Source of the DNA: Aschersonia sp. MBC 622
Taxonomy: Eukaryota; Ascomycota; Sordariomycetes; Hypocreales; Clavicipitaceae
Assembly (NCBI GenBank): GCA_030782805.1
Contig: JARJPL010000267.1
Span: forward strand, 62,001-126,000
Direction: 5' to 3'
DNA length: 64,000 bases
Shown here: positions 11,273-22,451 of the stretch, one piece after another
Layout: the number at the start of each line of letters is the position of its first letter
Numbering within the stretch: the first letter of the stretch is position 1
Position numbers and translations under genes: made by a program
The notes under the pieces: model-generated
The model's database searches: none
Seen by the model: only the letters and a program-made list of their open reading frames with translations
What the model was told of the DNA's origin: nothing

Positions 11273-12526
11273 ATGCCGTCATCAACACAGCAAAGACACC
11301 TGCCTTCTCTACGGTCTACCGCTATATACTTCCTCTGCGCCCTCGTACCCGCCTCCGCCGCTCCCCGCCGCCATTCACCACCCGGCGGCCCCTTTCGCGC
11401 TCTGCAATCCGTGCCGACAGGCATGGCGCTGTCGCGGGTTATTACCGGGCTGTACGCCAACGACACAGCCCCTGCGCAAATCGTCGTGCACGACGTCAAC
11501 GGCCGACCGTCATGGACGTGGAGCGCCGCCGATGCCGCCGCGCAGGCCGACATGCCCGCGGACCTGCTCCGCTGCATCCAGTCGCCGACGGCTGTGCCCG
11601 AGGCGAAATGGGCCAATTCCGGCCGGAGCGTGCTGAGCATCTACAACGCGGCCGCGCTCATCATCAACCACACGCCGGGTGGCAGCAGCGGCGACGGCCA
11701 AGACAAGCGCGTCACGTTTGGCGTGTGCCTCGACCGGGACGGCATGACCAACACGCACAGCCTGGAGCTCGTGCCCGATGGGCAGCTGGCCATCGCCACG
11801 ACGAATCCGAGCGCGACCGGCAGCATCGTCGTCTTCAACGTATCGGCGGGCTTGCAGGCCAACGCCGCGCCGGCGCAGTCGCTCAACGGGCTGCCGGCCG
11901 CGCACGGGCTCGTCTGGGATGAGGCGGCGAGGCTGCTCTGGGGCGTGGGCAACAGCGCAGACCCGTCGGGCGCATTGCCGGCGGCGCCGGCGCTCGCGGG
12001 TTACCGGTACGGGCGCGGCGCATTCCAGTCGACGAACCCGACGTACCTCTACAACGTGACGGGCAGCGCCGCTGGCGCCGGCGTCAAGCTGGGCACCGAG
12101 TGGAACGGCACAGAGTACGCGGAATGGTGGGACGGCGGCCACGACGTGACGGGCGTGCCAGGCCGCCGTCAGCTGCTCTTCTCGACCGACACGGACCTGC
12201 ACGTCTTTGATATTGACTCGCAGACGTTTGAAAGCGGCGCCGCCGTCGCGCGCAAGTACCTGCCGGGCTTCATGCCTGTCGACAGTCGCGTCGGCGCCGA
12301 CGGCCAGGCGCTGCCGCGCTCCGACATCAAATCGCTCAGCATCGACGGCAACCACAACGTGCTGTACGTGCAAGCCGCTTGGCAGGACGTGACCTCGAAT
12401 CACATCAACCTGCTCGAGAACGGCAGGCTGCAGCCGGGGCTGACGTATTCGCAAGCCTTGTATCGGGCGCGGTGGTTTGCCGATACGCCGACGTGGCCCA
12501 AGGCGCGTATGCAACCGTCTTCCTAG
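11273..12526 (+). CDS. Secreted beta-propeller-like protein (DUF6528-like)
   Basis: The protein is 417 aa and intronless. I chose the ATG at 11273 because it begins a clean signal peptide: basic start, hydrophobic core IYFLCALVPASAA and a likely cleavage near residue 29. The mature part has several N-glycosylation sequons (for example NDT, NVS, NVT, NGT) and repeated strand-turn patterns with HSLELVPDGQLAIATT, AHGLVWDEAARLLWGVG and LLFSTDTDLHVFDIDS, which resemble blades of a SMP-30/DUF6528-type propeller. The assignment is by pattern and is not certain. The protein is probably extracellular; ligand and reaction are unknown. Its codon use is very GC-rich. Confidence 0.75.
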   Translation: MPSSTQQRHLPSLRSTAIYFLCALVPASAAPRRHSPPGGPFRALQSVPTGMALSRVITGLYANDTAPAQIVVHDVNGRPSWTWSAADAAAQADMPADLLRCIQSPTAVPEAKWANSGRSVLSIYNAAALIINHTPGGSSGDGQDKRVTFGVCLDRDGMTNTHSLELVPDGQLAIATTNPSATGSIVVFNVSAGLQANAAPAQSLNGLPAAHGLVWDEAARLLWGVGNSADPSGALPAAPALAGYRYGRGAFQSTNPTYLYNVTGSAAGAGVKLGTEWNGTEYAEWWDGGHDVTGVPGRRQLLFSTDTDLHVFDIDSQTFESGAAVARKYLPGFMPVDSRVGADGQALPRSDIKSLSIDGNHNVLYVQAAWQDVTSNHINLLENGRLQPGLTYSQALYRARWFADTPTWPKARMQPSS

Positions 12527-12683
12527 GCCGCCTTTGTCATTCTATCCCCAGCATTATCAGTAGATATCCATTTGTTTAGAAGCAAAATCAATCAAGTGAA
12601 AGCATTTCACCATCACGTTTTAGACTGCCTTGGGCGAGGGATATCATGATGCATTTTGTCGTAGACGCCTCCCAAAGTCTAAT

Positions 12684-14821
12684 TTACAATCGAGATCGAA
12701 TCCATTCGGCCCATTTGCTAAGATTCTCGAGACGTTCTAGCACCTTGGCCAGATGCTCTCTTGTGACGTTGCTTCCATTGATCTCTTTGATCGGGCCTGG
12801 TTCCTCGCCGAGAACGTTTTCGTGAATGATTTTCACCTGTCCTCCTTCCAGAATGCTCAGGGTAATGTTGGCCGTCGTCTCGCGCATAGGAAAGACGACC
12901 TGCATGTGCGGCGAGGGATGGACCCAGAGAATGACATCCATTGAAAAGTCTGCCGGAACACTGACGGGAACGCCACTGCTTGCCTTTGTGCTGTTATCAT
13001 CCAAGGCCAAAAAGGTAGCGAGCTGGTCTTTCATGGTTGACGTCTGCGACTTTTTGATTTCATCCCGCTGCGTGTCCGACTCGGTATTGCTCTCAACAGC
13101 AGTCCTATCCTCTCGGCTGAAGCTGCTTTCGAGCAACGTCGACAAGAATGCATACTGACGGAGCACCGGCAGCATGTCGACAAGTTGGCGGGGATGTCCA
13201 AATGGCAACTCGGATAGTTCCTGTGAGTATATGGGCTTGTAGATGAATAAGCTGTTTTGATGCGTTCTTATCAAAGGCTCATTGTACGTGTTGATCATGG
13301 GCACCTGGTGTTGGCGAGTAATCGTGCGGGCTTCGCTGGGATCTTGCCGCGTGCCTGGCGTGATGGGGAAGAATAGAGCGTCAAAGGTAGGGGGTTGGCG
13401 GTTGAAGTCGTTGGACGGGTTCATGTTGGGCGGCTCGACACCCGCGAGTGCGTAAAGGCGCGCCCATTCGGTCTGGGGAAGAATAACGGGGGGATCAAAC
13501 GTCGCTGTGAACATGACGCGAGGGACTCTCGTAGTCGACAGGTCAGCCTGCAGCATGTCCATACTGGCGTCCTTGTTTTCGTCGGATTGCGGTAAAGACA
13601 CATGGTCAGGCTCGAGCCAGTCAAGGAGAGGAGTCAGAGTGTGGCCTAGTTCATCGTGCTTGACGATATCTTTGGAGATCCAGTTTTCGGACACCCGAGC
13701 GGGCGGCAGTCCCACGCCATCGATTCCAGCGCAACCAAGAAGCATCGACCATACTTTGCTCTTGTTGCTAGCTTCTTGTCCAGCAGGCGGTGCGATAAAT
13801 CTCGTCTCTTTCCAGTACTGTAGAGCCAGCCCAACCTGGCCGCGTTCATGCATAACTGGCTTGCCGTGCCTGGTGCACATGGCAGCAGTCGCTATGAGGG
13901 AATCTGGCTTGCCAGCCATGGCAGGATCTCGGCGCAGTTGCTCCAAGTCCCATTCGTATAAGCGCTCCAAACTAGAATACATGCTCGCCAGCGCCTCGTG
14001 GCAATCCAGCCCTGGAACAATGCTTAGCTTGTCCAACTTGGCAAGGCGCTCGAAATTCATGGCAAACCTCTCTAAGGTTTTTGTGAGAGGGCTTTGACCA
14101 GGCAGGAGCTGCAGGTCTCTGAGTAATATCTGGCTAGCGGCGTCGATGTGTTTTGTGACGCAGTCTGCGTTTCCGTGGTATGAAAGAGTCGCGTTCTGGA
14201 CTATGTTGTTGTCCAAGACAATATCGAGAGCTACAGCAGAGCCTGCAATGGCCAAGGTTTTCGTTTTGTGGCCTCCAGGTGTAGAGTGTTCTTCGGAGAG
14301 GAGTTCCATGCCGAGTCGTTGTGCGAGTCGTTCGAGGCCGGCTTCGCTCACCATGCCCTTCTTTTGCTGTACCGGGTTAGCGATCCAAACTTGATGCAAG
14401 AATTAGGCATAATCCATACGTTTAACATTTTGATGATGTTCTCTAATCTTCGTAGCTTTTCCTCCTCACTAGCGTAGGCTGCGCTGACGCCGTCGAGGCC
14501 AGCGACGCCTTCAAGGCCCATGTCAAAGCCATTTCCGATGCCGAGAGCGCCCATAGCAGCCGCGGTGGAGGGACTGTCAAAGTTAAGAGAAGCCATCGTC
14601 GATTGACCCGCCATGCCCATGGTGGCAGGCGACCTCTTGACATGCTGGGGCGACGAGTGCTGGCCGCGAGGGGAGAAGGCGGCCTGGGCAGCGTTGAAAG
14701 GCGTCGACACGGGTGGCGTGGCGGCTGGAAAGTGTGACGGCGTGCGGCCCTGTTGACCTGAAGGAGTTCGTCCCTGCTGCGAAGGGGCATGCTTCATTGC
14801 CGCCGGCGTGGGTGTCGACAT
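12684..14821 (-). CDS. MED1: Mediator complex subunit 1 (Med1)
   Basis: The protein is 694 aa in two exons: 14420-14821 and 12684-14366. The 53-nt intron has a GTATGG donor, a GCTAAC branch site and a CAG acceptor. It belongs to the Mediator middle module, which links activators to RNA polymerase II in the nucleus. The N-terminal ~110 residues are Ser/Pro/Gln-rich and disordered. The Med1 domain follows, starting near EEEKLRRLENIIKML and continuing through GLERLAQRLGMELLSEE, ALDIVLDNNIVQNATLSY and AMNFERLAKLDKLSIVPG. The length fits fungal Med1. It is divergent from the gene starting at 15252, with a 430-bp shared promoter. Confidence 0.9.
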
Positions 14822-15251
14822 TGTGGAGATGGTTGAAAAGGCGTCAGATTGAAGCTAGAACCCCAGACGGTTGCGCGCCGGTAGCCACAGCGGCTACCAG
14901 AATGCTGCTGTGGTAGCAAAATAAAGCATACAAGTTATTGGATGATGCAGTAGCGAGAGCGGTACAGGTCGAGTCTGCAAAAGCAGTGAGGGGTGTTGCG
15001 CGTTTGCAGACACAAGGACGCGAAACGAAAGGGTGGTTGCTTTGGCGGCCGTTGAAGCAGCCCCACACTAGCTTTTTCGTGCCCAGTGACAGGCGACCAG
15101 GAAAGGGTTTGCGCCAGCACCCATTAATGAGACTATGTGGTGATTTCTATCGAACACTGTCGCCGGTAGCGCTCGCAAATTTACGATAGCAGTCTCGCAT
15201 TTGCAGCCAGGAAGCTCAATTCTGTACGATCGACGACGATATAGAGACAAG
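14822..15251. promoter_or_regulatory. Bidirectional promoter Med1 / unknown gene
   Basis: This 430-bp spacer separates two divergent start codons. I see no gene or strong TATA element in it, which suits housekeeping expression. Confidence 0.5.
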
Positions 15252-16052
15252 ATGGCGCAGGCGCCGTTTCGCAGCATCCACAGCCGCTTGGCCAGCCGGT
15301 CAATACGAATCATGATATCCCCTACGCCGTCTACATTTGCCGAGCGACGCTCGATATTACAAGTGCTGAAGAAATACGGACACGTTGACACTTTTCGGCG
15401 AGAAAACGTATGCGCATCCTGCTTCTAATCTCTGTCGAGGCATCCATCATGCTGATTGGCAGCTGTGCAGCACCAAGCGAACCGATACATTTCCGTCACG
15501 GGAAACGAAGACACGGCCACGACGCTGACGCGTCTGAGTCCCATTGCCTGCCGCATATCGCTGCCCCGGATCGAGCCCGCACAGCGCGCGCGGCAGCTGC
15601 AAAGCCTGCAAGAGCTCGCGGCCCAGCCTGTGATTGAGTTTCAGACGCAGACGACGACGACGAACGACGACGAGGAGCACGCGTCGCCGCCGCCGCCGGT
15701 GGTAGATGTAGAGGAGCCCGGCGTCGACTTTGAGACGCGCGAGTTTGTGCTGACGATTGGATTCGCGCGCGACTACGACCACGGCAACGCGGCGACCAAG
15801 GCGACGGAGCACGCCGCTTGGCCGAAGGGTTGGGCGACGGACAGGTCGTTTGCGGCGACGGCGCTTGGGGCGGTGCTGCCCGACACGCTGCTACGAAAGG
15901 GCCTCTGCCACTGGCTCGTCAAGCCGGCGCCGGCGGACGCCGCGCGGGACGGCGTGCAACAGCGGCTGGAGCGCAAGCAGACGATGCCGGGGCAGATGAC
16001 CATGGCCGATCCCGTCGTGGAGATGGTGCCAAAGCCGCGGCGAAGAAAGTGA
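15252..16052 (+). CDS. Conserved-type basic protein, possibly mitochondrial
   Basis: The protein is 245 aa in two exons (15252-15407 and 15471-16052) with a 63-nt intron (GTATGC donor, CAG acceptor, phase 0). The acceptor at 15470 rather than 15460 is the one that keeps the frame. The N-terminus (MAQAPFRSIHSRLASRSIRI) is rich in Arg and Ser with no acids over about 30 residues, which suggests a mitochondrial presequence. It is followed by RRSILQVLKKYGHVDTFRR, which looks RRM-like or alpha/beta. The C-terminal half has FVLTIGFARDYDHGNAA and a GLCHWLVK segment. I do not recognise the family by name. Confidence 0.75.
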
Positions 16053-18585
16053 GTAAGGGCAAGCGGCGGAGTCTGCCACATGTGAGCGACCTCACCATGG
16101 TCGGTGCATCCCGGACAACTCGAATGCTTGGTGTTTGCTTGCTGTATCTGTTGCACGTCTGCTTGCACGGGCAGCACAGCCACAACCGGGCCAAAATTGT
16201 CTGGCAAAAGGTGTGGTTCAGCAGGGGAAGCGGCCCGGTTTGGGGCCTGCCGGCTACAAACAAACCCTTATACCTTGACCCTGCAATAGTGCCGACTTGT
16301 AATCAGCAAGGGAAAGGTCATGACATGAGCGTGGCAACGAATCCCATGACACGATTTTCTCGTGCCTTTTTTTTTTCTGCTTTTGGGCACCGTTTACCTT
16401 TTCCAGCCCAAATCACTCGCAGCGGCAGCTTGAGGAAATCGGGTGTTTTGGAAAGTACTATGTTAGCCATGCACGCCCTGCGAGCATGGCGCGCGCAGCG
16501 TTACAGCAACGGGGGCAAAGAAGCAATGGCATCGGTCGGTGCGTGGTGGATCGGCGCAGAGGTCAATCGGTGATGGGGCCATTTCTGGCTTGGCCAAGGT
16601 AAATATTTACATAGTGTGAAAGTGGCCCCCAATGAGAGAACAGAGAGTCAGATGTAGTAATTACTGGTGCTGCCGAAGGGTATTGGGAGACATGCAGGGA
16701 CACAATGCACAATGCAACATAATATACATGGCACACGGAATTCTGCCAGTAGACAAGTACATTAAAAACTCGAGCAGAGCAACGGGAAGTAGCGAGGAAA
16801 AGGGTTAATGCCCATTGGCCATCTTTCGACGCCCAAAATGGGGTTGCCGCTTGGGGGACGAGCATGCTAACTAAATAAACTAACGTTAGCCGGCCAAATG
16901 TCTTTTCTTTTCAGCGTGTGGGAGCTTGGTGAATTGAAGAAAGGAACAGTGGAACACTCCGGAAAAAAGGAAAAGGAAAAAAAGAAAAGCTAGGCAACTC
17001 ACGGCTCTCAACCGAACCACACTAGTTACCACTACTACTAAGTAATAACACTGACACGCTGGCAATCTTGTCTTGGGGGAGGGTCATTCTTGTCTCATTA
17101 AACTGAAAGAGGCTTCGTCAATGTTACGGAATGCATGTCCTGGATTCGCATTGGTCGCTAGTAAGTTGATAACTGGTATTTAGCGAAGATTCCAGACTGA
17201 TAGATAGATGGCAAGCAAGGGGGGATTGTGGCGCTGCACGAGGAAGAATCAAGGATGGTGTGGCTTTGCTACGTCGTTCTCCACGGCTTGACCGTTGCCG
17301 AACTATGACATGACATGTTGCAACTCGAATTTTACGCTGAACAGGGGGGGGGGGGAAAGGGGGCCCTGGCTGGAAAGTTTATGCTAACTACCTTACCAAC
17401 TTACCTAGAAAAGCTTTGACTGACTGGGTCGCCAGCAGCTAGGTACTCAGCTATTACACACCTGAGCGCGTTGTACTGGTACCACACACACGCATACACA
17501 AGCCTACAAGGCACAGGCTTGGCAGCATGCCACGCTTGCCCAACGGCCAACGTTCCACGGCCAGCGGTCAAGGTACCGGTCATTGTGAGTTGGAGGGCCG
17601 TGGTTGCAACGTCGATCCCCATAACACATGCATATCCACCACGGGGTGGCTTGCTCATCTCGCTGAGGCAACCGAGGACCCATTTTCGCTACCTACCTAT
17701 TGTCATTGGGTTGCAGGCCCCCCCCCCCTTGCTGTTCTTTCTTATGTTGTGTAATTTGCTTTGGGCTGCGAGCGATTGTGCTTTTGGATGGTGGTATTCG
17801 TGATGCTGCTGCTGCTGCCGCTGCTGCAGAAGAGAATGCTGGGTCTGCAGGTTTCATAGTAAAGAGTTGGATGGGGATTGTGAAGAAGCAAAGCCAGGAT
17901 CGATGGTGGCTGCACAGTGCACGCCCAAGTTTTTCGGCAATTGGGTCATGCAGACGTCATGCCAATGGAAGGCAACATCACGATTCACCGCCGGCTGGTC
18001 GCTGGTCAAACGGTGGTCCCGTCCCTGCCTAGGTAGTTAACTAACCACACTAACCTACCAGTAGCCTCAATGAAGCACATACTGAGATCGTACGGAGTAA
18101 AACTGGTACCAAGTTCAACCAAGGAGGCCGCCCCTCTTGTCCTCCAGCTGGGTCGGTCCCCCACCCCAGTCTACTTTTTTCCTTCTAGCCTCTTTTTTCT
18201 TTAGTTTTCCTTGCTGGGTGGGAACAATCGAGACTAGGCCATATGCAATAGGCATCAACCCTGGCCGCCCTGGTTCATTAGGTAGCTTGAGCGGTGCACA
18301 GTGTCACTGGTTGTGGTGACTCGTGAAACATTTGCTTCTCCCCCCCAGTCCTTGTACATATCTATATGAGCCTGCTCCTCCCCGAAAACTTCCTCATCAC
18401 TTTGATTTTCTTTCTTCTTCTGTCTTGTCACGCAAAATTTCAGCACAAGAAACATCGTCCTTTCCTCCTTCTCGTGCCCTTTTTTTGACGTCGTCCTAAA
18501 AAGAAAGCAAGACTACCAGAGAAAACAAACGACACCTCATATTTACCTAAGGAAACAACAATAACAACAACAACAAACCGTCACA
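16053..18585. other. Intergenic, 2.5 kb, promoter of PalI/SUR7-like gene
   Basis: I see no supported gene. Homopolymers (T at 16370-16377, G at 17346-17354), CTG/GCC-like triplets near 17803-17825 and TACCTA/TAGGTA motifs at 17689-17700 and 18028-18036 occur. The last ~250 bp are C/T-rich followed by ACAACAACAA tracts, typical of the leader of a strongly transcribed fungal gene. Confidence 0.6.
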
Positions 18586-19563
18586 ATGGGTATCCTTCTC
18601 GGTGTTCACCACATTGGCACGCTGCTGCTGCTCGTCACGGCCATTCTCCTCCTGGTCGCCTCCATCTCATCGCCCGTTGTCAACAACCTGGCGCTGCTCA
18701 AGGTTCAATTCCGCAACGGCCTCGACACCGAGGACATGACGTTTGGTTCCTTTGGCTACTGCCAAATGTACGAGTAAGTTGAAATTCACCAAATAAACTT
18801 TTGTCTTTTTTTCTTTTTCTTTCTTTCTTTCTCTTCTAGCCTAGCTCGGTTGCCCATTCCCCTGTCCCCTGTCTCCACCATGAGCTCATCTTGCAGCCCA
18901 CACCCGCGCCTGTTCGCAGATTTCCGTTGGCGATGAGAGCTGAAAATGCTCCCACGCCAAGACGGCCCTAGCACCCGCAAATTTGCTTCCATCTACTACT
19001 TACACCTAGTATTATTTTCGACCGCGCTTGCTAACACCTTTTTTCGCAGCGGCCAGTCCGACTACTGCCACCGCCACCTCGGCTACAACCCTCTCAGGCT
19101 CATCCGCGGCATCGATGGTGAGGTCGACAATGGTTCCGTCGGCCGCAACACGGCCTCTGGCCTGACGCGCGTCATGGTGCTGCACCCCGTCGGCGCCGTC
19201 CTCTCCTTCATCGCCTTCTTGCTCGCCGTTCTCGGCACCCACGTCTTCTCCTCGCTCGCCGCCTCAATTCTCTCGGGCCTCACCTTCATCGTCACCGTCG
19301 TCGTCCTCGCCTGCGACTGGACCGCCCTCAGCATCGTCCACCACCGCGTCAACGAGGTCCGCGGCAACCGTGCCACCTACGGCTCCGCCATTTGGTGCGT
19401 CGTCGCCGCTCTCGTCACCTCCTTCTTTGGCACCATCATCGTTTTCCTCAGCTGCTGCGCCAGCAAGCGCAACAAGAACAAGCCCGTCGACCCCGTCGTC
19501 AAGAACGAGGCTGGCTTTGCCGACTCGACTGTGCCCAAGAAGAAGTTTTGGCAGCGCCGTTAG
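18586..19563 (+). CDS. PalI/Rim9-SUR7 family membrane protein
   Basis: The protein is 233 aa in two exons (18586-18773 and 19050-19563). The 276-nt intron is long for this locus; it has a GTAAGT donor, a GCTAAC branch site and a CAG acceptor. Four membrane segments are visible: residues ~6-28, then three in the second exon around VLSFIAFLLAVLGTHVF, ILSGLTFIVTVVVLACDW and AIWCVVAALVTSFFGTIIVFL. The first extracellular loop carries FGYCQMYDGQSDYC, the Cys pattern of SUR7/PalI proteins. Family members act in plasma-membrane eisosome domains or in ambient-pH signalling. At 233 aa it lacks the long cytoplasmic tail of true PalI, so it is probably a shorter paralogue. The lysine-rich end (PKKKFWQRR) is cytosolic. 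Confidence 0.85.
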
Positions 19564-20593
19564 GGTACGCCGTCTTGTCGCGGTTGATCCCGAAATGAGA
19601 TGACAAGCGACGACGGTCTCAACGGAGCCGCTGGCGCATGACGCCACAGGATAGAAATGGGCGGACGAGACGTTGGATGTGGTAATGTGGTAATGTGGGG
19701 CTTTTTTTCTGTTTGATCTCTGGCTGTGCCTGCTCATGATGTAATGCCCGTCTTTCTGGCTGGTTTGGAGTGTGTTGATGCCTGCCGCGTTTTTTTGTGT
19801 ACAAGAAGCTATGATATCCCACTGGCTCAAGTCTTGGTCAGTTGACCTTGATTGCGAGTTTCTATATACACTGATAGAAATATTGTTCAAGCAAACTTCC
19901 ACTGTGCCGTACTTTCCTGTTTCATTTTGTCTCATGTATCGCGAGCCTTTCTGTCTGTGCAAGCCTTGTACCAGTCTGGTGAAACTCGAACCCCTGCAGC
20001 CCTTTTTTCCATCTGCAAGATCCTTCCTTCATCTCGATGCGCCCGCGCCACCCTTTTTTCAAGCCACCCACCCACTCTTTCAACGACACAACACTTTGAC
20101 CAGTGAGAGACCTTTTTCTTTTTCTTTTTTTCTTTTCGGTTTTTCGCCGTTTGTCGGTTTTTCTGATTCTTTTCAAACGCCCGATTCTGGCTCGCGGTAA
20201 ATCAAAGCAAATTTGTTCAACAAAGAAGATGATTATTAAGGTACTGGAGACACTGGAGCTATCTACCATTTACATTATCAAATACCCGCCCTCTTGTCAA
20301 AACGAATTTTTCCTGTCATCTCCCTCCTCTTTCTCCTCCCCAAACATCTTTTCCATTACCCAATATAAGCCCGATCGGAGCTTCACCTTTTTTTTTCAAC
20401 GAAAAGAAGAAAAAAAAAGCCAAAAACTCCCATCTCAGCAAATATCTTTCCTCAATTATCAACACATGCAAGAATACTTTTTTACCCCAGGCATTACTCC
20501 ACTTGACGACTTTGGTGAAAAATCAAAAGAAAGCCAATTGAAAGCCATTTTTGTTTTTCTTTTTCGTGTACGCGGCGGCACTCAGACCACTGC
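19564..20593. other. Convergent intergenic region
   Basis: Two convergent genes end here. The sequence is T-rich, with several T and A tracts between 20110 and 20420. I see no gene. Confidence 0.6.
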
Positions 20594-21460
20594 TTACAAG
20601 GCGACGAACAAGGCGGCGGCACCGGCAAGAACGGCGCCGGCCTGACCGGCAGCCTTGGGGGCGGCGCCAGTGACGACCACGGGCGTCTTGTTGTTGCCAT
20701 TGTTGCCATTGTTGCCATTGCCATTGCCATTGTTGTTGTTGCCATTGTTGTTGTTGCCATTGTTGCCATCGCCGTTGTTTCCATTGCCATTGTTTCCATT
20801 GCCCATGTTTCCGTAGCCATTGTTGCCGTTGTTGTCGCCGTTGCCAACACCATTGCCATTGCCCCTGCCATTGCCATTGTTGTTGCCATTGCCGGGGCGG
20901 TTGTTGTTGTTGCCATTGTTGTTGTCGTTGTTGTTGCCATTGCCGGGGCGGTTGTTATTGTTGCCGTTGCCGGGGCCGTTGTTGTTGCCGTTGCCATGGC
21001 CGTGGATGTTGCCATTGCCATTGCCATTGTTGTCGCCACCGCTAGGTCTATTGTGGTGAGGCTTGCCGGGGTACTTGGTAGCAGTCGGGCAGGGCTTCGT
21101 GGTGTGGTCATGGTTGTGGTGGTGGCTGGCCGACGGCGTGTGGTGAGGGTGCGGCTTGTTCATCTGGGACGGGTGGTAGGTCGTGGTGCTGTCATGGTGC
21201 GACACCACCACACCGGGGGTGTAGGTGCTGGTGCTGTGGTGTTTGGGCTGGACCTCGCTGCTGGGGTGAGGGTGCTGGGTGTGATGAGGGGTATGAGAGT
21301 GCGCAGTGAGATGCTCGCCGGTACTGCAGGGCGTGGACGCCGCGGCGCCCGTCCTGGTCGGCACGGTGATGGTGAGGTCCGTGTGGTGATCCGGGTGGTG
21401 CTGCTCGGTGGCGGCGCCGACGCTGGCGAGGGCCAAGACGGTGGCGGCGGAGAAGCGCAT
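20594..21460 (-). CDS. GPI-type cell-wall protein, His-rich and Asn/Gly-repeat
   Basis: The protein is 288 aa and intronless. A signal peptide covers residues ~1-17 (MRFSAATVLALASVGAA). Residues ~18-140 are very rich in His, Thr, Ser and Pro, with HH pairs throughout, and could bind metal or be O-glycosylated. Residues ~143-256 are almost entirely Asn and Gly (NGNGN, NNRPGNG). The C-terminus ends in a small-residue site and a hydrophobic tail (AGAVLAGAAALFVAL), as in GPI precursors. It is probably a structural wall or surface protein. I know of no precise relative; the repeat makes homology searches unreliable. Only two Cys (~45 and ~124) are present. Confidence 0.8.
   Translation of the reverse strand: MRFSAATVLALASVGAATEQHHPDHHTDLTITVPTRTGAAASTPCSTGEHLTAHSHTPHHTQHPHPSSEVQPKHHSTSTYTPGVVVSHHDSTTTYHPSQMNKPHPHHTPSASHHHNHDHTTKPCPTATKYPGKPHHNRPSGGDNNGNGNGNIHGHGNGNNNGPGNGNNNNRPGNGNNNDNNNGNNNNRPGNGNNNGNGRGNGNGVGNGDNNGNNGYGNMGNGNNGNGNNGDGNNGNNNNGNNNNGNGNGNNGNNGNNKTPVVVTGAAPKAAGQAGAVLAGAAALFVAL
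20692..21034 (-). repeat. Coding minisatellite encoding Asn/Gly tract
   Basis: On the + strand this is an irregular array of TTGTTGCCATTG-like 12-mers with GGGGCGGTTGTT variants, which encode the NGNN and RPGNG repeats of the wall protein. Units always stay in frame, so length changes would not disrupt the gene. Confidence 0.85.
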
Positions 21461-21594
21461 CTTGAAAGAAGGTGTGTTGTTGGGGGGGCGGGTTGGGGGT
21501 TAGATCAACGAGAGTAAAAGGTCAAAGGTAATAATGATGATGGTGGTGGGAAAAGGACAAGACGAGAACTCGAGGAAAAACGAGGCTGGCTGGG

Positions 21595-21602
21595 TTTATA
21601 TA
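21595..21602 (-). promoter_or_regulatory. TATA box of the GPI-type wall protein
   Basis: TATATAAA reads on the minus strand about 140 bp before the ATG at 21460. The sequence is a good TATA match in a plausible position. Confidence 0.55.
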
Positions 21603-21636
21603 GAACAGCAGGATCACTTTGCACATTACGTGGACA

Positions 21637-21732
21637 AGCCAACAACGCGCATATAGCGTGACCTAGACTCCTGCGTTAGATCTCCATGTACCAGCCAACA
21701 ATATGCAGATGGCATGACCTAGACTCTTTCGT
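21637..21732. repeat. Two 40-bp direct repeats in the wall-protein promoter
   Basis: Copies at 21637-21676 and 21693-21732 share AGCCAACAA, ATGACCTAGACTC-like and TGCGT/TTCGT blocks, with most positions identical over 40 bp. They lie just upstream of the TATA box and may be duplicated regulatory sites. Confidence 0.7.
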
Positions 21733-21868
21733 CTTGGACGCCATCACCGCCTAGCCCGCCATCTCACACAAGTGATTTCGCCTCAGCGCGGCTAGGATGG
21801 ACCGGCGCGCATCACATAAACACCCGGCGCCCGGCCAACAGCAAGCCACACGTCAATTAGGTTTGGCA

Positions 21869-21963
21869 CAGGTGGCTGGCACGCGGGTGACAAAACTGTT
21901 GGCCGCTTTTTGGTGGTGAGCTGGTGAGAAAGCGGCCATCAGTCTTGTCACCCAGGTGGCTGG
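21869..21963. repeat. 25-bp inverted repeat bracketed by 11-bp direct repeats
   Basis: Arms 21885-21909 and 21929-21953 are reverse complements at 23 of 25 positions with a 19-nt loop. An identical CAGGTGGCTGG lies on each side (21869-21879 and 21953-21963), overlapping the second arm by one base. The architecture resembles a tiny MITE or a template-switch product; no terminal motif identifies a family. Confidence 0.75.
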
Positions 21964-22451
21964 GAACCAACAGCTAGAGGCCAACAACCTCATGAATGAC
22001 GCCCTCATCTTGGCCGACGGCTAGGTGGCGTCGGCCAGGCACGGAGAAAGCTTGTTCTTGCCTAGCCCAAGTCTCAACATGAGAAAAAACATTAAATCTT
22101 CGCGTGCCAACCAACCATATTGACCAAATCTCGCATGCGCGTCAGTCGTCACTCCTCTCAAAACAGCACCGGCAGGTTGAACGCGTGAACAAGCTTGCGC
22201 TACGAATCCAGGAGAAGGAGCTAGACACATGAAAGACGCTAATAACACAGATGAGCGAGTAAAGCATGATAGATGGAAAAATTCTTCTAGTGGAGAAAAA
22301 AAGCCACAAAAAGGATAATGCTCGCTATATGTAAATGCCCTCTTTCAACTCCCCGTGTCCCCCATAGCCACGGTTCCTTGCCAGCCGAACCAACTCGAAT
22401 TACAATCTTTTGACACGCTGCCAGTAAAGACCCTTGACACCATTGTCAGCT
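21964..22451. other. Intergenic between the wall-protein gene and Orm
   Basis: I see no gene. A small inverted repeat (GGCCGAC...GTCGGCC) lies around 22012-22036. The remainder is the 3' flank of the Orm gene. Confidence 0.5.

Noticed and set aside
11510..12514. 334-codon frame antisense to the secreted propeller-like gene
   Set aside because: High GC at third positions removes stop codons; the composition (Arg, Val, Ala) is that of a shadow frame.
20820..21517. Open frames antisense to the GPI-type protein gene
   Set aside because: They are products of the triplet repeat read on the other strand.
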